Assembly: GCA_031763025.1 (NCBI GenBank)
Contig: JASSKH010000003.1
Span: 15,248,992 to 15,312,991, forward strand
Direction of reading: 5' to 3'
DNA length: 64,000 nt
Source: Macrocystis pyrifera
Lineage: Eukaryota > Sar > Phaeophyceae > Laminariales > Laminariaceae
Both the position numbers and the translations under genes were made by a program. Shown here one piece after another: positions 1 to 11,383 of this stretch. Below the pieces are notes generated by a model. It saw only the letters and a list, made by a program, of their open reading frames with translations, was not told where the DNA came from and did no database searches. Within the stretch, counting starts at the first letter, position 1. Every line of letters begins with the position of its first letter.

Positions 1-145
1 CAAGACAGCAAAACCTCACAGCCGACTAAACTCATCAGCAAAACCACGTAAAAACGCTAACTATAACTCACAGCTGGCCAAAAGTCGCCATCAAGAGCTA
101 ACTGTAACTCACAGTTAACTTAAGTCATCAGCAAAAGCACGCCAA
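1..145. repeat. Degenerate short tandem repeat
   Basis: Imperfect copies of blocks like 'catcagcaaaa', 'gctaactgt' and 'aactcacag' recur about every 45-70 bases. The copies are diverged and no coding signal is present. The stretch lies in the last visible intron of the helicase gene, left of its exon at 632-790. Confidence 0.4.
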
Positions 146-156
146 TGCTAACTGTG

Positions 157-250
157 TTTTTTTTTTGTTATCTTCCGGCGGATTGGTCAAAATAAAGCTT
201 AAGCTCACCACACTCCCACGTTCAAAATTTCGTGTCGTGTGTCAGTTTAA
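157..250 (-). mobile_element. 3' end of a poly(A)-tailed retroposon, copy 1
   Basis: A run of ten T is followed by about 85 bases that recur with modest divergence at 20986-21084, also behind a T run. Read on the minus strand this is a shared 3' end with a poly(A) tail, as expected for a SINE or a 5'-truncated LINE. The shared core includes 'ccggcggattggt' and 'tcgtgtcgtgtgtca'. No open reading frame or target-site duplication could be defined, so the class is inferred from the tail only. Confidence 0.5.
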
Positions 251-631
251 CCCATTGCTCCCGTTGCAACATCAGAACAGGCTGCTGTTACCACTGGCAC
301 TTGGACACGTTCACCCGACCTGACCCCCGAGAGGGGCAGGTGCTGTGGAGATAGCCACCCGGGAGAGTCATCTCCGGGTACTGTGGGACTCGGGCGAGAG
401 CTCATCCGCTAACAAAAACCTAGGCTATGAGGCCTTCCCGTCGGACTTGGTTCAGATACGGTCCACCCTGCCCGTTGGGGCGTTGGTGGTGATTCTTCCC
501 GCAGATCTCCCCATATAATTGGGGGAAAAAAAAAAACATCGCCTGTGAGATCGAAAACGTTTTCAATATACAAAGAATACCAAATATTCGGCCCAGGGGG
601 GGCGCAAGCAAGGCCGCCGCTCCACCTATAC

Positions 632-3600
632 CTCATCCACCATGATGTGGGACACGCCGGCAAGCATTCCGTCCGATGTGAGGCGGCGGAGAAGGATGCC
701 CGTAGTGCAGAAAGTCAGCCGCGTGGACGGTCCCACACGCGAATCCAACCGAATCTGGTATCCCACCGTACCCCCGACACTCTCGCGCACCTTCATTGTC
801 CATAGGGAGGGGTACAGGGAGGGAGGAGACGCGGGGCGGGAGACAGCGGCAAATTTTTCCGTTCAGATCGACAGGAAACACAGTTCCCTTCAGCGAGGGA
901 ACGGGTTGGGAGGTACGCGAAAAAAACGGATCACCTAACAACTCTACCTGGTTATAAGTGCAGGCGCTTGTGGCGCTGCCCCAAACAACTGCCACAATGC
1001 TCCCGCCCCCCTCTGCGCGTAGAGCGAACTGGAACTACCCTGGAGCGAAGGGCGGACAATTCTTCCCCTCCTCTTCTTCCTCTAACGGGACCAGCACGCG
1101 GAAGCGACGCTGTCGGAATGTTGCGTTTGGGCTCACTCGCCTCTCCGACGCCACCCTGTCGGCGACCCCCACTGCGCTGATCCGTCGCGGCTGCGTACAC
1201 ACGATGTTGCACCTCCCGCCTTGACCCTGGTCGATGAGGCCATCCAGCACAAACTGGGGCACCTGCGTCGTCTTTCCGCACCCGGTCTCGCCGCTCAGAA
1301 CGACCACCTGCGTGTTTAGAGGTAGTGCACAGACCAGGGTCAAGGAGGGGCATTGGGGATGCCCACAAGAACGACGTCAGGCCGGATGAGCTCATAATTT
1401 CTGCCAAACGCGGAACGTGTTACCATGATGACCCCCGACACGCCGACACGCAGCAAGCTTTCACCACCAAGGTTGAACGTGCTGGCCCGCTCAAAAACGT
1501 TCGGCGTGCGTCAGAAAATCTTCACGGAAGTTTCTTCAGCTTCGCGGTACTGGAACCAGCAGAAAGGTGGTCCAACTCGTGAAGTTGTTAAATGTTACGG
1601 TATATTAGAAGCACCGTTTCAGCTCCTCAGCCAAGAGACTCAGTTTTTTATTCGGACATGCGATTTAGCAGGCAGCCGCGATCAACACGCGCATCGATTG
1701 GCATTGCGCCGCGTTATAGACCTCACCTGGTTGTCGCGGATAGTCCTCACGATGTCCTCCCGCTGTGAATAAGCTGGAAGGCTCTGCCTCTGTGTCATCA
1801 TCTACCAGCGAGGTGCAAACCGGGCGGAACAAACAGTAGTGGGGCGAAAGACAATACATTGGACCACCCGGTAGTGGGCCAACGCAGCCACAGCATTGAA
1901 TCCGTCGAATGCGATGTACCGAGCTATGAGTACGGGCGTCCGGCCAACGTGCATGACATATTTCACGTTTGGAATGCTCGTACCAGCAGTAGTAGTCTGA
2001 GGCGATGACGAAAACAGTCCGGCGTAACAAACGCGTACACAAGACTGTATGCAACCCAAGAAGGGATTTCCGCACCAGGCAGGCGTTACATACAGGTACA
2101 ACACGTGTTTAGTCTACAACCCTTTTACTACTGCAAAAAAAAACGCCCACACTAATTCAGTAGTTTGTCCCCAAAAACATGAGCAGTTCTAAAGGGGTTT
2201 CGTCAGCATCGAAGGGGGGGTGAGCTGTGAAGGTATCACAGACTGGCGTGGTCATAGGGACAACAGGCAACCAGGCGAAGCTGCGAACCCGAACTACCCT
2301 CTGCTTACTCACCTTCCGGAACTGCGCCGTGCCTTCCTTCGCGCTCCTCGCTTCGGCCATGCGCAATCCAGCTTCCTCGGCAGACTCTCCGGTCTGCACG
2401 CGCTCCATCTCTGACCGGCGCCCCCTCGACCGTATCTTGTACGACTCCCTGATGCGGCTGAGAGCCGCCAATGCCAGCGCCTCTTCTTCATTTTCTTCGA
2501 CATCCTTCTCGGCCGGCTCCGGCCCCTCGCCCTCGCCGACAACAGCAGGCGTGTCGCCATCGACGGCAACGTCTACGGCGGCCGACGCAACGCTCCCATC
2601 CGTTCGCGGGGGAGGGCTCCCTCCCTCTGATCTCGGCGCGGCGTTGCAGGAGATGAAGACGACGGATCCGTTTGGCACCCAGGACAGATCTGACAGCCAG
2701 TCCACCACCTAGTGTGTATTTCGGACAACAAAAAAATGGGGAGGAGTGCAAGGACACGCTCAGAGCGCCCGCACTGACCAACATTCCAATGAGTGCTTTT
2801 TAATCCAGCGCTCTGTCAAAACTCTTTCAAGTCGCGGCCGTGACTTCTCGCGGCACAGGTACAACTGCAGTCACTGGCATGCCATGCGGTACACAGCAGC
2901 TGGTCCTTGCGAGACGCAAACGAACGACCAGAACGAGCTTTTATGATCCCCTGCAGTTGCTGTCTGGCGAACGTTTCGGACCACGTTCAAGCTTGCACAA
3001 GGGAATGTTTACCGGCGGGGAACACCCAGCATTGCCGCGTATTTATGAAGCGGGGGCGCCATCCTCAATCGAGAAAACTACCACGCGAGCAGTCGAGCCC
3101 TGCGTCAGACATGGACCATCATTTCCGTAGCTGGTGGATCCGCTCAGTCAATGCCAATCAACCCCAACCCACGAAGCAGGCACAAGCAGCCCCCTGGTGA
3201 TTTTGACACACGCGAACATACCTCCTCGCCCTCGAGAAGCGCCGCGCCCTTGGCCTTCTTCTTCATGGGAAGCTTCCCTCGGCACGTATTCAACACTTTC
3301 TGGATAGGCTCTCGACGGCTAAAGACCATCAGCTGCGCGCATCGAAACGGAACGGAGGAAATACAGGTTTTAATCCTTGCTCCTGCAGCTCAAGAGCTTC
3401 AGTTTCTCTTGCCACCATTTGCATCATCGCAGCAACATGGCGTGCGGAAGAATCAACGTTCAAGATAGAGAACACACTAAAAAAAAAACGCTGCGGCCGA
3501 CCTACAGTCGACCCGAAAAGTAAAGCACACATTTCAGTAGCACGTCGCGATGCCTGAACCCAGCGATCTCTGCTTGACCAACCCGTTCACGTATGCTCAC

Positions 3601-5044
3601 GCGGCAATGGTTCGCGTGCAAAATCGGCACCAATATATCGAGTTCGTTCCTATGGATTTATAAAGCACGGTTAAACGATTGTCATCTAGAGAGAAAAAGT
3701 ATGCGGCAAGCACTATCGAGTGGTGCTGCCAACTCACCAAAGAGATTGAACGAAACCCAAGAGAACGTAGCTAAATGGTACCTGGTATTTGCCTACCGCG
3801 CGAGTGGGTGTCTACCACACACGATGGGGGGGGCATCACACGCACGGGCACGTACGGGCGTTGATATGCATTCGGTATGTATGCAAACGCAATAATCGGC
3901 AACGCGCCCCCAATGTACGCGAAAAACACAAAACACTCGTTCGCCCGATCCTTCGAACCCTCACTTTCTTGCCGTTCAGGTCTGGGGCACCCGTTTTCTT
4001 GTTCTCAGCGCACACTTCCAGCCGGACCTTATCGTTCCCCGCGCCCGCGCCAGGCGGGTCCGGCCTCTGGTACCCGCCGCTCCCCCCGCCAACCGGACCA
4101 CCTCCGACCGTTGACGCCGCCACCATGGCTGCCGAAGGCACCCCTCCAGCGCCTGGGCGTTCCTGCCTGGAAACCTTACGGTCATCTTGGACCATGAACG
4201 CAAGGAGTTTCTCGCGCGCGGCGTTGCTGCGCAAGGCTTTTTTAGCGCTGCTTGCGCTTTTGTCGGTGCCCCCACTGCCTCGCAGGAGGTCGTTCTCTAC
4301 CAATCCTTGCTGCAGTGTTTTTCCAGACACCGTAGAGGCTTGTGTGCCTTTTTGGCGTGTGCTACGGCCCTGCTCGGAGCGTGATCCCGCCCCTGGTTCA
4401 TGTGAACCCGGGAGTTTCTTGCTGGCGGTAGGACTACCACCGTGCCCATCGAGCGCTTTCGTTTCGTCGCCGTTGGTGGCGTCGGATGGTAATGCCGTTT
4501 CGTTCACGACCAGGTCAGACATGAGGTTTGCCATGTCACCGAAGGTGCCGTCGTATTCGAAATTGCCGTAGCCTTGCGTTTCGGGAAAGCCGCCATCGTC
4601 ATCGCCGTCACTGTCGTCGATCTCGAGTGCATCAGATCCATCCTCTTCTCCGCCGCTGTCATCATCGTTGCTGCTGTTGTCTCCTTCCTCCTCCACCTCC
4701 TCCTCCTCCTGCTCCTCCTCTTCTTCCTCTTCGTCGTCCTCACTATCGTCGTCGTCGTCCTTGGCACCGTCCTCTGCGCCATCGACGTGCAGCTGATGCA
4801 AGATGTCGAGAATCGCGTCGCGACCCTCTTGGTTCAGCTTAATGCGCACGGGTTTGAGCGCACGTCCACCCCCTTCGTTTTCGGCATCGTCTTCATTTTT
4901 ACCTTTGACTTTGCCCCACGCCTTCTTTTTACTCGAGGTTGCCTTCGCAGACTTATGTTTCTTCGTACCGTCCAATCCCGCTTTAGCCTTCTTCTTGCCC
5001 GTAGTGGAACCCTTGTCTTTCTTGCTCTTGCCTTTTGGTGCCAT
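632..5044 (-). CDS. DHX29-like DEAH-box RNA helicase, N-terminal part (partial, six exons)
   Basis: The exons, in transcription order, are 5044-3965, 3332-3222, 2708-2313, 1801-1727, 1307-1137 and 790-632. All junctions are phase 0 with GT donors and AG acceptors, giving 664 codons. Residues 1-50 are lysine-rich and about 94-150 form a long Asp/Glu run. Residues 361-397 (with [15 protein letters not shown]) and the start of the third exon resemble the double-stranded-RNA-binding-like region of DHX29. The core begins [11 protein letters not shown], then Walker A GETGCGKT (560-567), TQPRRISA (592-599) and VGYQIRL. It stops at VDE, the first half of the VDEVHER box; the rest lies beyond position 1. 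The start at 5044 has a strong context (A at -3, G at +4). DHX29 relatives unwind structured mRNA leaders on the 40S ribosome. DHX57 or plant DExH7-type proteins are close alternatives. The family call is firm; the exon 2-3 joint is less certain. Confidence 0.85.
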
Positions 5045-5794
5045 CCTTATAACCTGAGGCGCACGTGGGGAGCGACAAGGGCAGATTTGCATCGCTGGCA
5101 TGATATTCTCGACAGACCCCTAACTTAGCAATAAATTCCATCGATACTACATCACGACCTACCGTATGTAACGTTTAGGGTGCAGGGGCCAACTACAGTC
5201 TGAATGATCACAAGATCGCGCGATACAGTACATACGCGTGTTCAGAACTTGGGAGATAAGAATAACAGGCTTCAGTGTTTCTTGAAAAACAAGATTTTAC
5301 AGCTAAACATGTGTGTTCAACGAGGAATGCCAATCAATATCCTACCATGAATATAATAGCCTTCAAGAGCATATGAACGTTGGAGTCACAATAAGCCGCG
5401 AGCCGTACCTGGTCAGAATAGGAGATTATTTACTGCTGTCGCGTACCGTGCGAACCCGAATCCTACTTCCTGCCGCTGGTTCGCAGAGTTTGACCCGAGG
5501 CTGTATGTAGGTCGGTCATTCATGCATTTATTCAATGACGACGTAGGGCGAAGACAACACCGGGGGCAAGCACAGCAGTGCGGACCATCACGATAAAACC
5601 GACGACTGAGCTACGAGTACGAGTATATACACCTCGAATCGATCGGCGGTGCAAGCGTAACTTCTTGGTTATCAGAACACGGGGAAATACCGGTACCTAC
5701 TGCTGTGGTGTGCGTTTCATCACTGGCATATATTACACGACTACCGTGATGGTATCACGTACCAATAGCTCTAAAGCGGTGCAATACGTACCAG

Positions 5795-5904
5795 TATGAG
5801 AGCACGTGAGGTGCTCCTAGCGGAAACGTCGTATCACTATGAGGAGACAGGCAGATACGTACTACGAGTGTGAGACCACGTGACGTGTTAGTAGCGGAAA
5901 CGTC
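5795..5904. repeat. Short tandem duplication, period 74 bp
   Basis: Two diverged copies at 5795-5830 and 5869-5904 share a GAGA-CACGTGA-type block followed by 'tagcggaaacgtc'. Each copy contains a CACGTG E-box-like core. No function is implied by the sequence alone. Confidence 0.5.
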
Positions 5905-6933
5905 CAGTAGATCGTACATGTACCAGGTATGATGATACATGGCAGTCTGGCACTTGACTGTCCCCCTCTGTCGCACTCTGTCCTGTACCCTAATTGGGCT
6001 CTCCAAGAGATAAGCAACGAGAAGAAATTTATCAAGAAGAAGCGTGCCCTGGCCAGCATCGGCATCCCTGCCTCCTCCTCCCTCTATGAGGCACCATGGC
6101 ATTGCGTCCGACTGCGTACTTGTACTATTAATAGTTGGAGGCGATAAGACTTGCTGTTCGTAAGGCGCGTTTTGCATTTTGACGTGCCGATCTCTTGCGG
6201 GCCTTTCGGTGCGATATTGTGCCGTGCTCGGTTTCCAGCAACAGCTGCTGTTCCCCATACCCGTTCCGTGCAACCAGGGGAAATGTCATCGTGTGTTTTG
6301 CGGCCATCATATCCGCCACGAGGACCAGAACCCGAGTCATTCTACGCGAATTAATAGGAGGTTCTTCAGAGAAACCAAACAAAAGGCAGGAGATCACCCT
6401 AAAACCCAGGAGAAAAGGTGACACGAAAACTGGCCAGGTAGTCCAAAAAACGAGAGAAGTTCGGGATGAGGCCAGCGGGCCAGCCGACGAGTGCATAGCG
6501 TACACCACACGGGTTGGTCTACCTGGTACCAACTACAAAGCCTGCCTAGATGAAAGTGGTTCGGTTGTGCTCTCAGGTACCTCTGGTACCGGATGTAGCA
6601 CCTGCTGGGTTTTACTGATTCGACCAACTTTCTCTTCTTCATGTGACGCGTATGGAGCCGTCGTTAAGCTAGTTCGCCGTCACCTGATGTATGAGGTCTC
6701 AAATGTATTCAAAATATACTCACCTTTTGTTGTATAAGTGCACCAGGCAAGCTCTCGGGCGCAAAGTGTTGAGGACACCTGCGCGGGTTGCGGTCGGATG
6801 TTCATGACGGCATCCCCTTTGTAAACATCCGTCGCAATAGCTATAAACCCCCCCGCGCTCCGAAAATCGTATTTTAAAATGATTGGCCAACTCAAAGAGG
6901 ACATTCCGCCGCAGCTGCAGATCGACGTTGAGA

Positions 6934-6973
6934 GTTGGGATGTTGGGATGTTGGGATGTTGGAATGTCGGGAT
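6934..6973. repeat. Octamer microsatellite (GTTGGGAT)5
   Basis: Five consecutive 8-base units are present. The first three are perfect and the last two carry one substitution each. Confidence 0.85.
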
Positions 6974-7180
6974 GGCAGAGTTTGCTGGCGCGCAAGCGGT
7001 GCAAGCGCCGACGTCTGTGTCGAGCACGTGCAAAAAAGAGAACAGAAAGTACCAAGAAAGCACAAAGACCACTGATTGGGCCATTGCCGCCAGGCTGGGG
7101 CGCTCTCGAAGTTCTCAGAGCAAGGTATATGACCTGCACATAGTGCGTATTTGTGCTATTGCGGGGAGCACACTCTGTAA

Positions 7181-7474
7181 ATATCAGTGCGCAGAATGAC
7201 TATTTAAAATTGTCCTGTTGACCCGGGCAGCATCCAGGGGAGCCGCTGGCCTATATCTTTGACAAGGAATCACATATAGAATACGCGCGCTCGGTTTATT
7301 CAAAGGTTTCAACATGTTGCAACATCATATCAATATCCCTTGTTCGGGTTATATAGTATCAGTGCGCAGAATGATTAGTTAAAATTGTCCTGTTGACCCG
7401 GGCAGCATCCAGGGGAGCAGCTGGCCTATATCTTTGACAGGGAATCACATATAGAATACGCGCGCTCGGTTTAT
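7181..7474. repeat. Direct duplication of a 119-bp block
   Basis: Copies at 7181-7299 and 7356-7474 are nearly identical (core 'gttgacccgggcagcatcc'), with a 175-bp period and an AT-rich spacer. No coding potential is seen. It may be part of a non-autonomous element. Confidence 0.8.
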
Positions 7475-7480
7475 CAAAAT

Positions 7481-7727
7481 AATTGTAAAATTAGGTAAAA
7501 ACGAATATGGACGAGGCGTATTACGCAACTTGCAAAGTTGAGTATCAACTATTTAATCAGTCGAACTCACAGGTGACGTATTTCAAAATTTATAAAAAAA
7601 AAAAAATACTTGTAAAATTAGGTAAAAATGGAATATAGACGAGACGTATTACGCAGCTTGCAAAGTTGGGTATCAACTATTTAATCAGTCGAACTCACAG
7701 CTGACGTATTTCAAAAATTATAAAATA
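7481..7727. repeat. Direct duplication of a ~120-bp AT-rich block
   Basis: Copies at about 7481-7602 and 7610-7727 share 'tgtaaaattaggtaaaaa' and 'agtatcaactatttaatca'-like cores with a period near 128 bp. They are adjacent to, but unrelated in sequence to, the duplication just upstream. Confidence 0.8.
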
Positions 7728-7796
7728 TAGGACCTACGGTAACACAAAAACCAATTTTTTACTAACAGTATTAGTATTTGGTCCCATTTACTATGG
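7728..7796. repeat. Related copy of the element at 8842-8913
   Basis: The block starts at 'aggacctacggta' and ends at 'atttactatgg'. It matches 8842-8913 over its whole length with substitutions and small indels. It is followed by a C run and 'gtaatt', which resembles the outer arm of the palindromic element at 8819. Confidence 0.6.
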
Positions 7797-8347
7797 CCCC
7801 CCGTAATTCTACAGGCTGTGGGCCACAGCCAAAACCCGCTTGTATATGCATTCGTCCTGTGCTTTCGCAACCATTTCGAACTCGTTTGCCTCCTAATTTG
7901 GCAACAGTGTCACTGGACCGGCACCGCATTTGCCGACGTTATTTTTTTTGGAATTCGATTTAATTTCGCCGAGAGCTTCCTGTTTCAGGAAAAAAACAAT
8001 TTTCCGTCAAATGTCAACGCTAAAAGTCTGTACCGTGGTACGAAAGTCCGATAACCGATCGTGCCGCTGGCGCTCGGTGTGAACATTCCTTGAGGCATGC
8101 CCCAACGATCGATACGCCCTTACCAACGCATAATTCGATCTTGATCAGGAATATGGCGTGTGTATGATACCCATGACCTAAAGCTTTAGGATAATATTAC
8201 GATGAGATCCACAAAATCTGCGATTCTCACCGATTCTTTTTTTTTACGTGGAATTGTTGTTTTATACGCCTATCTTACGTCCGTTGGACTATTTTGGTAA
8301 AAAATCGCCTACACCCAATCTAAGCCGTTTAAAAACGTTTCCCCCCC

Positions 8348-8625
8348 TGTTAAGATATGGTCTTGTATGAGATTGAAAGCCCGGTAACTACCTGGGTTCA
8401 GTCACTAGGAACGTATTTGTAGTACTTGGAAGGCGTATCTTAGATGGAAAACCAGGGGTTTTCCAGAGGAGCACGAGCTTGGTCTCAGTCTCCGCGTGCA
8501 CGAAAGGAATAAAACTGCTCTTCTTCTATAGCTAAGCAAACAACACATGTGAGTACAATGTTTACCGACTTAAAAGGCAGACCTATCCAGGGATACAAGG
8601 TGTCCCGCAACCCTTGACCTTAACA
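8348..8625 (+). mobile_element. Solo LTR, 278 bp
   Basis: The termini are TGTTAAGAT and ACCTTAACA, a TG...CA pair extended into a short inverted repeat. The body matches 8914-9193 and the 10210 copy, sharing 'ggaaggcgtatcttagatgg' and 'cgcgtgcacgaaaggaataa'. It is flanked on both sides by CCCCC, which fits a 5-bp target-site duplication, although the left side is a longer C run. Recombination between two LTRs is the usual origin of such solo copies. Confidence 0.75.
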
Positions 8626-8913
8626 CCCCCTGGAACGGACCGTATGACGTGCCACCAACACGCGGTTACAATTTTTGGGGATCCAGAAGTATTTTTTCAG
8701 ATAATTGACATGAGGAATTCACTTCTCTTTAAAAAGCGATAATACAAGAGCTTATAACTTCTAACATCGTCAAGCACCTCGTGTGAGTGACCAGAGCAGA
8801 GCTAAAGGCATCAACGAGCTATTACGGGGGACCATAGTAAATAGGACCTACGGTACACACAAAAACTATATTTCCCTATTTTTATTACCAATATTTGGCC
8901 ACATTTACTATGG

Positions 8914-9193
8914 TGTTATGATACTGCTTTGTATGAGGTTGAAAGCCTGGTAATTACCTGTGGGTTCAGGCACTGGGAACATTTTCGTAGTACTTGGAAG
9001 GCGTATCTTAGATGGAAAACCAGGGGTTTTCCAGAGACGCACGAGCTTGGTCTCAGTCTCCGCGTGCACGAAAGGAATAAAACTGCTCTTCTTCTATCGC
9101 TAAGCAAGCAACACACGTGAGTACCAACGATTACCGACTTAAAAGGCAGACCTGACCAGGGATGCAAAGTGTCCCGCAAGCTTGATATTAACA
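8914..9193 (+). repeat. 5' LTR of the retrotransposon
   Basis: The 280-bp copy has TGTTA...TAACA ends and is close in sequence to the solo LTR at 8348 and to the split copy at 10210/11315. No matching 5-bp duplication lies immediately on both of its own sides, as expected for an LTR that borders internal sequence. Confidence 0.75.
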
Positions 9194-9918
9194 AGTGTCT
9201 CCGGAAGGGGGTCAAGTACGTCGTCACGCCGGCTATGGAAGTTATCGTCGGTCAGATCCTCGCCGAGCTCGCTGCCCCACCGATTTTGGCCTTCCCTGAC
9301 TGGGACGCCGTAGCCGACGGCTTCCGCCCCTTCCACGTGTACTGCGACGCCTGCATCGACGGTTTCGGTGTCGTGCTCGAACAAGAACAACCGGACGGCT
9401 CGGTACGTCCCATTGCTCATATCAGCCGCGCTACCCTCGATTCCGAGACGCACTGGACACCGTTGGACCTGGAAGCTGGCAGCATTGTCTGGGCCATCAA
9501 GCGACTCCGAGGTTACCTGTGGGGCACGGAGTTTCGAATATTTTCGGACCACAGAGCACTTGAGAGTATCGGCAAAGTAGGGGACCACAACGCGCGAGTC
9601 CAGCGGTGGCTGGAGTTCCTCACCGCGTTCGACTACACCCTCGAGTACCGCAAGGGCAGCGCCAACGGAAATGCTTACTTCCTCTCCCGCTTGCCGGAGC
9701 CCGCCACAGAACACGACCGCAGTGGGTCTAGCTGCCTCAATCCCATCGAGGACGGTGGTATCTTCCTCATCCGAGCCTGCGGGCTTCGCACTCGCTCTTC
9801 GCCGACCCTTGGTGTCGGTTTGGGTGGGCTAGTGTCCCGCAGTGAAAGTGCCGTCTTGGGTGGGATACCTTTGGCCTCTTCGGATTTCGCGATTTTCGCA
9901 CACACGGGCCACGTATGA
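9194..9918 (+). pseudogene. Retrotransposon pol remnant: RNase H domain
   Basis: The frame opens inside the LTR without an ATG and continues to a stop at 9916-9918. It begins at the tail of a reverse transcriptase (LRKGVKY, then APPILAFPDWD) and continues into a Ty3-type RNase H. Visible motifs are VYCDACIDGFG, DLEAGSIVWAIKRL and FSDHRALESI, which hold the expected D, E and D. The final motif, normally N-x-x-A-D-x-LSR, reads GNAYFLSRLP, so the last catalytic Asp is Tyr. After RNase H comes LIRACG and a Gly/Ser-rich tail before the stop. The upstream polymerase part is absent, so this is a dead fragment. Confidence 0.85.
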
Positions 9919-10426
9919 GGATTGACGACCTCTCCGTACTCACTTTTCGCTTTTCCATGCATCTTCCTCGCCTCCTCCCCCCGTGCGGGCGGCATGGCGA
10001 TGACATTCATTGGCGATTTATTCCTGCCCCTTAAGGCCAGGTCTTCCCTTTTTTTTTTACGTACTTTTTCGGCTTCGTTGCCTCGTCGTTAAGAGGTGTG
10101 GGAGCGGGTTTTGAGGAGTCGCATCTTCGACTCATGTTCTAGTTCGTGGAGTCGGGGTTTCCATGGATTTCCCATAATTCTGTATATACGGCTCATCAGA
10201 CTGGGCTAGCGTTATGATACTGCTTTGTATGAGGTTGAAAGCCCGGTAATTACATGGGTTCAGGCACTGGGAACGTATTTGTAATAATTGGAAGGCGTAT
10301 CTTAGATGGAAAACCAGGGGTTTTCCAGAGACGCACCAGCTTGGCCTCAGTCTTCGCGTGCACGAAAGGAATAAAAATGCTCTTCTATCGCTAAGCAAGC
10401 AACAAACGTGAGTACCAACGATTACT

Positions 10427-11314
10427 TTGTAACATCGCGTCGTATACGTTAATTCGTATGTAGTTTGGGATCAATGAGGCCTCGATCACTGTCTCCCCAT
10501 ACAACAAGGAGGCTTTCCCGAAAAGGGATCCACCCTGCTGGCGTCCCCTCTTTTCTGGTCCAGATTACTGTTGTAACATCGCGTCGTACGTTAATTCGTA
10601 TAGTTTGGGATCAATGAGGCCTCTCTCAGCTGCGGCATGAGATCACACCCATACTTGTTGACCCTTCTCTCATCTCAATGTCGTCGCTCTTTTGATGCGT
10701 ATCCTTTCTGCGGGTGCCTTCTATTCCTTATTGTCCCCAAACTTGTAGCCTAGTTGATTAGGGGTTCTGCTACCGTTGGTTGTCCCGTGGGAACGTCGTG
10801 TACGATTTTCCAGACCCCTCTGACGGTGATACGCGCTGAGGTATGCGATCGCGGTGTGATGCACCCGGAACGCGTTTACCTGGTTGTCGGCACGCGTCTC
10901 CGTGCGATTATTCCGGAACTAACATACGCTTAGGTCGTGCTTGAGGGGCGACAAAGGCGGAGCGTTTATGTAGGTGGTCTCCCACACTATATTTTCTCAG
11001 ATACCGCAGCCCGCCCCCCACCGTAGTTACCATACGCTTTCGTCTAACGAAGCACGCATAACGTCCGCCACAGTCGGCATGTTTTCTACGGTTCGCTTGG
11101 TCCTCGCCCCCTTATCCCATTTGTTCCTCGACTTTCAGATTTGGGGGAAATGGGAACGAGAAACCTACTTCTCGGTGCCTCCGTGATAGGGTCACGAGCC
11201 ATACGCTTGCAGATCCCACCACGCTTGATACGGCACGATGTACAATTATGTTTGTTATAGCAAGCAATTACAGGCACCTGAGATACGGTGCACCACTCAC
11301 TACCGTGGGTTGCG
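10427..11314. mobile_element. 0.9 kb insertion inside the 3' LTR
   Basis: The LTR sequence stops after 'accaacgattac' and resumes at 'aaaggcagacctg', with about seven LTR bases missing at the break. Within the insertion a ~55-bp block ('gtaacatcgcgtcgta' to 'caatgaggcctc') occurs twice, at 10427-10483 and 10571-10623. No coding region or clear termini are seen, so the element type is unknown. Confidence 0.55.
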
Positions 11315-11383
11315 AAAGGCAGACCTGTCCAGGGATACAAAGTGTCCCGCAAGCTTGATCTTAACGATGGTCCCCCGTAATAG

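Larger units (their letters stand above)
1..631 (-). other. Intron of the helicase gene (incomplete)
   Basis: After the donor GTATAG at 631-626 no continuation of the helicase box (a codon run for V/A-H-E-R) is found down to position 1. The next exon must therefore lie outside the window. The interval holds only the degenerate repeat and the retroposon tail described separately. Confidence 0.6.
5045..7180. other. Spacer upstream of the helicase, no gene recognised
   Basis: No reading frame here shows a recognisable domain or convincing splice sites. The interval includes a likely 5' leader splice acceptor just upstream of the helicase ATG (CTCAG before GTTATAAGG), two copies of the TACCTGGTA 9-mer (5921, 6520), a short tandem duplication and a microsatellite. 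Confidence 0.5.
8914..11366 (+). mobile_element. Ty3/gypsy-type LTR retrotransposon, internally deleted
   Basis: The 5' LTR is 8914-9193 (TGTTATGATA to TTAACA). The internal remnant is 9194-10209. The 3' LTR is 10210-10426 plus 11315-11365, interrupted by 10427-11314. The element is flanked by ATGG on both sides (8910-8913 and 11367-11370). Only an RNase H remnant survives, starting directly next to the 5' LTR. The primer-binding site, gag, protease, most of reverse transcriptase and integrase are missing. It cannot move on its own. Confidence 0.7.
8819..11383. mobile_element. Small palindromic (MITE-like) element split by an LTR retrotransposon
   Basis: The left arm at 8819-8842 (starting CTATTACGGGGGACC) is the reverse complement of the sequence obtained by joining 8903-8913 to 11371-11383 across the retrotransposon. 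Removing 8914-11366 plus one copy of the duplicated ATGG restores an element of about 110 bp with 24-bp terminal inverted repeats. A related but incomplete copy sits at 7728-7796. The superfamily is unknown. Confidence 0.6.

Noticed and set aside
4574-5128. Leucine/valine-rich plus-strand frames opposite the helicase N-terminus
   Set aside because: They are the antisense of the acidic and lysine-rich helicase exon.
7181-7727. CRISPR-like repeat series
   Set aside because: Only two copies of each block, far too long for CRISPR repeats, in a eukaryotic context.
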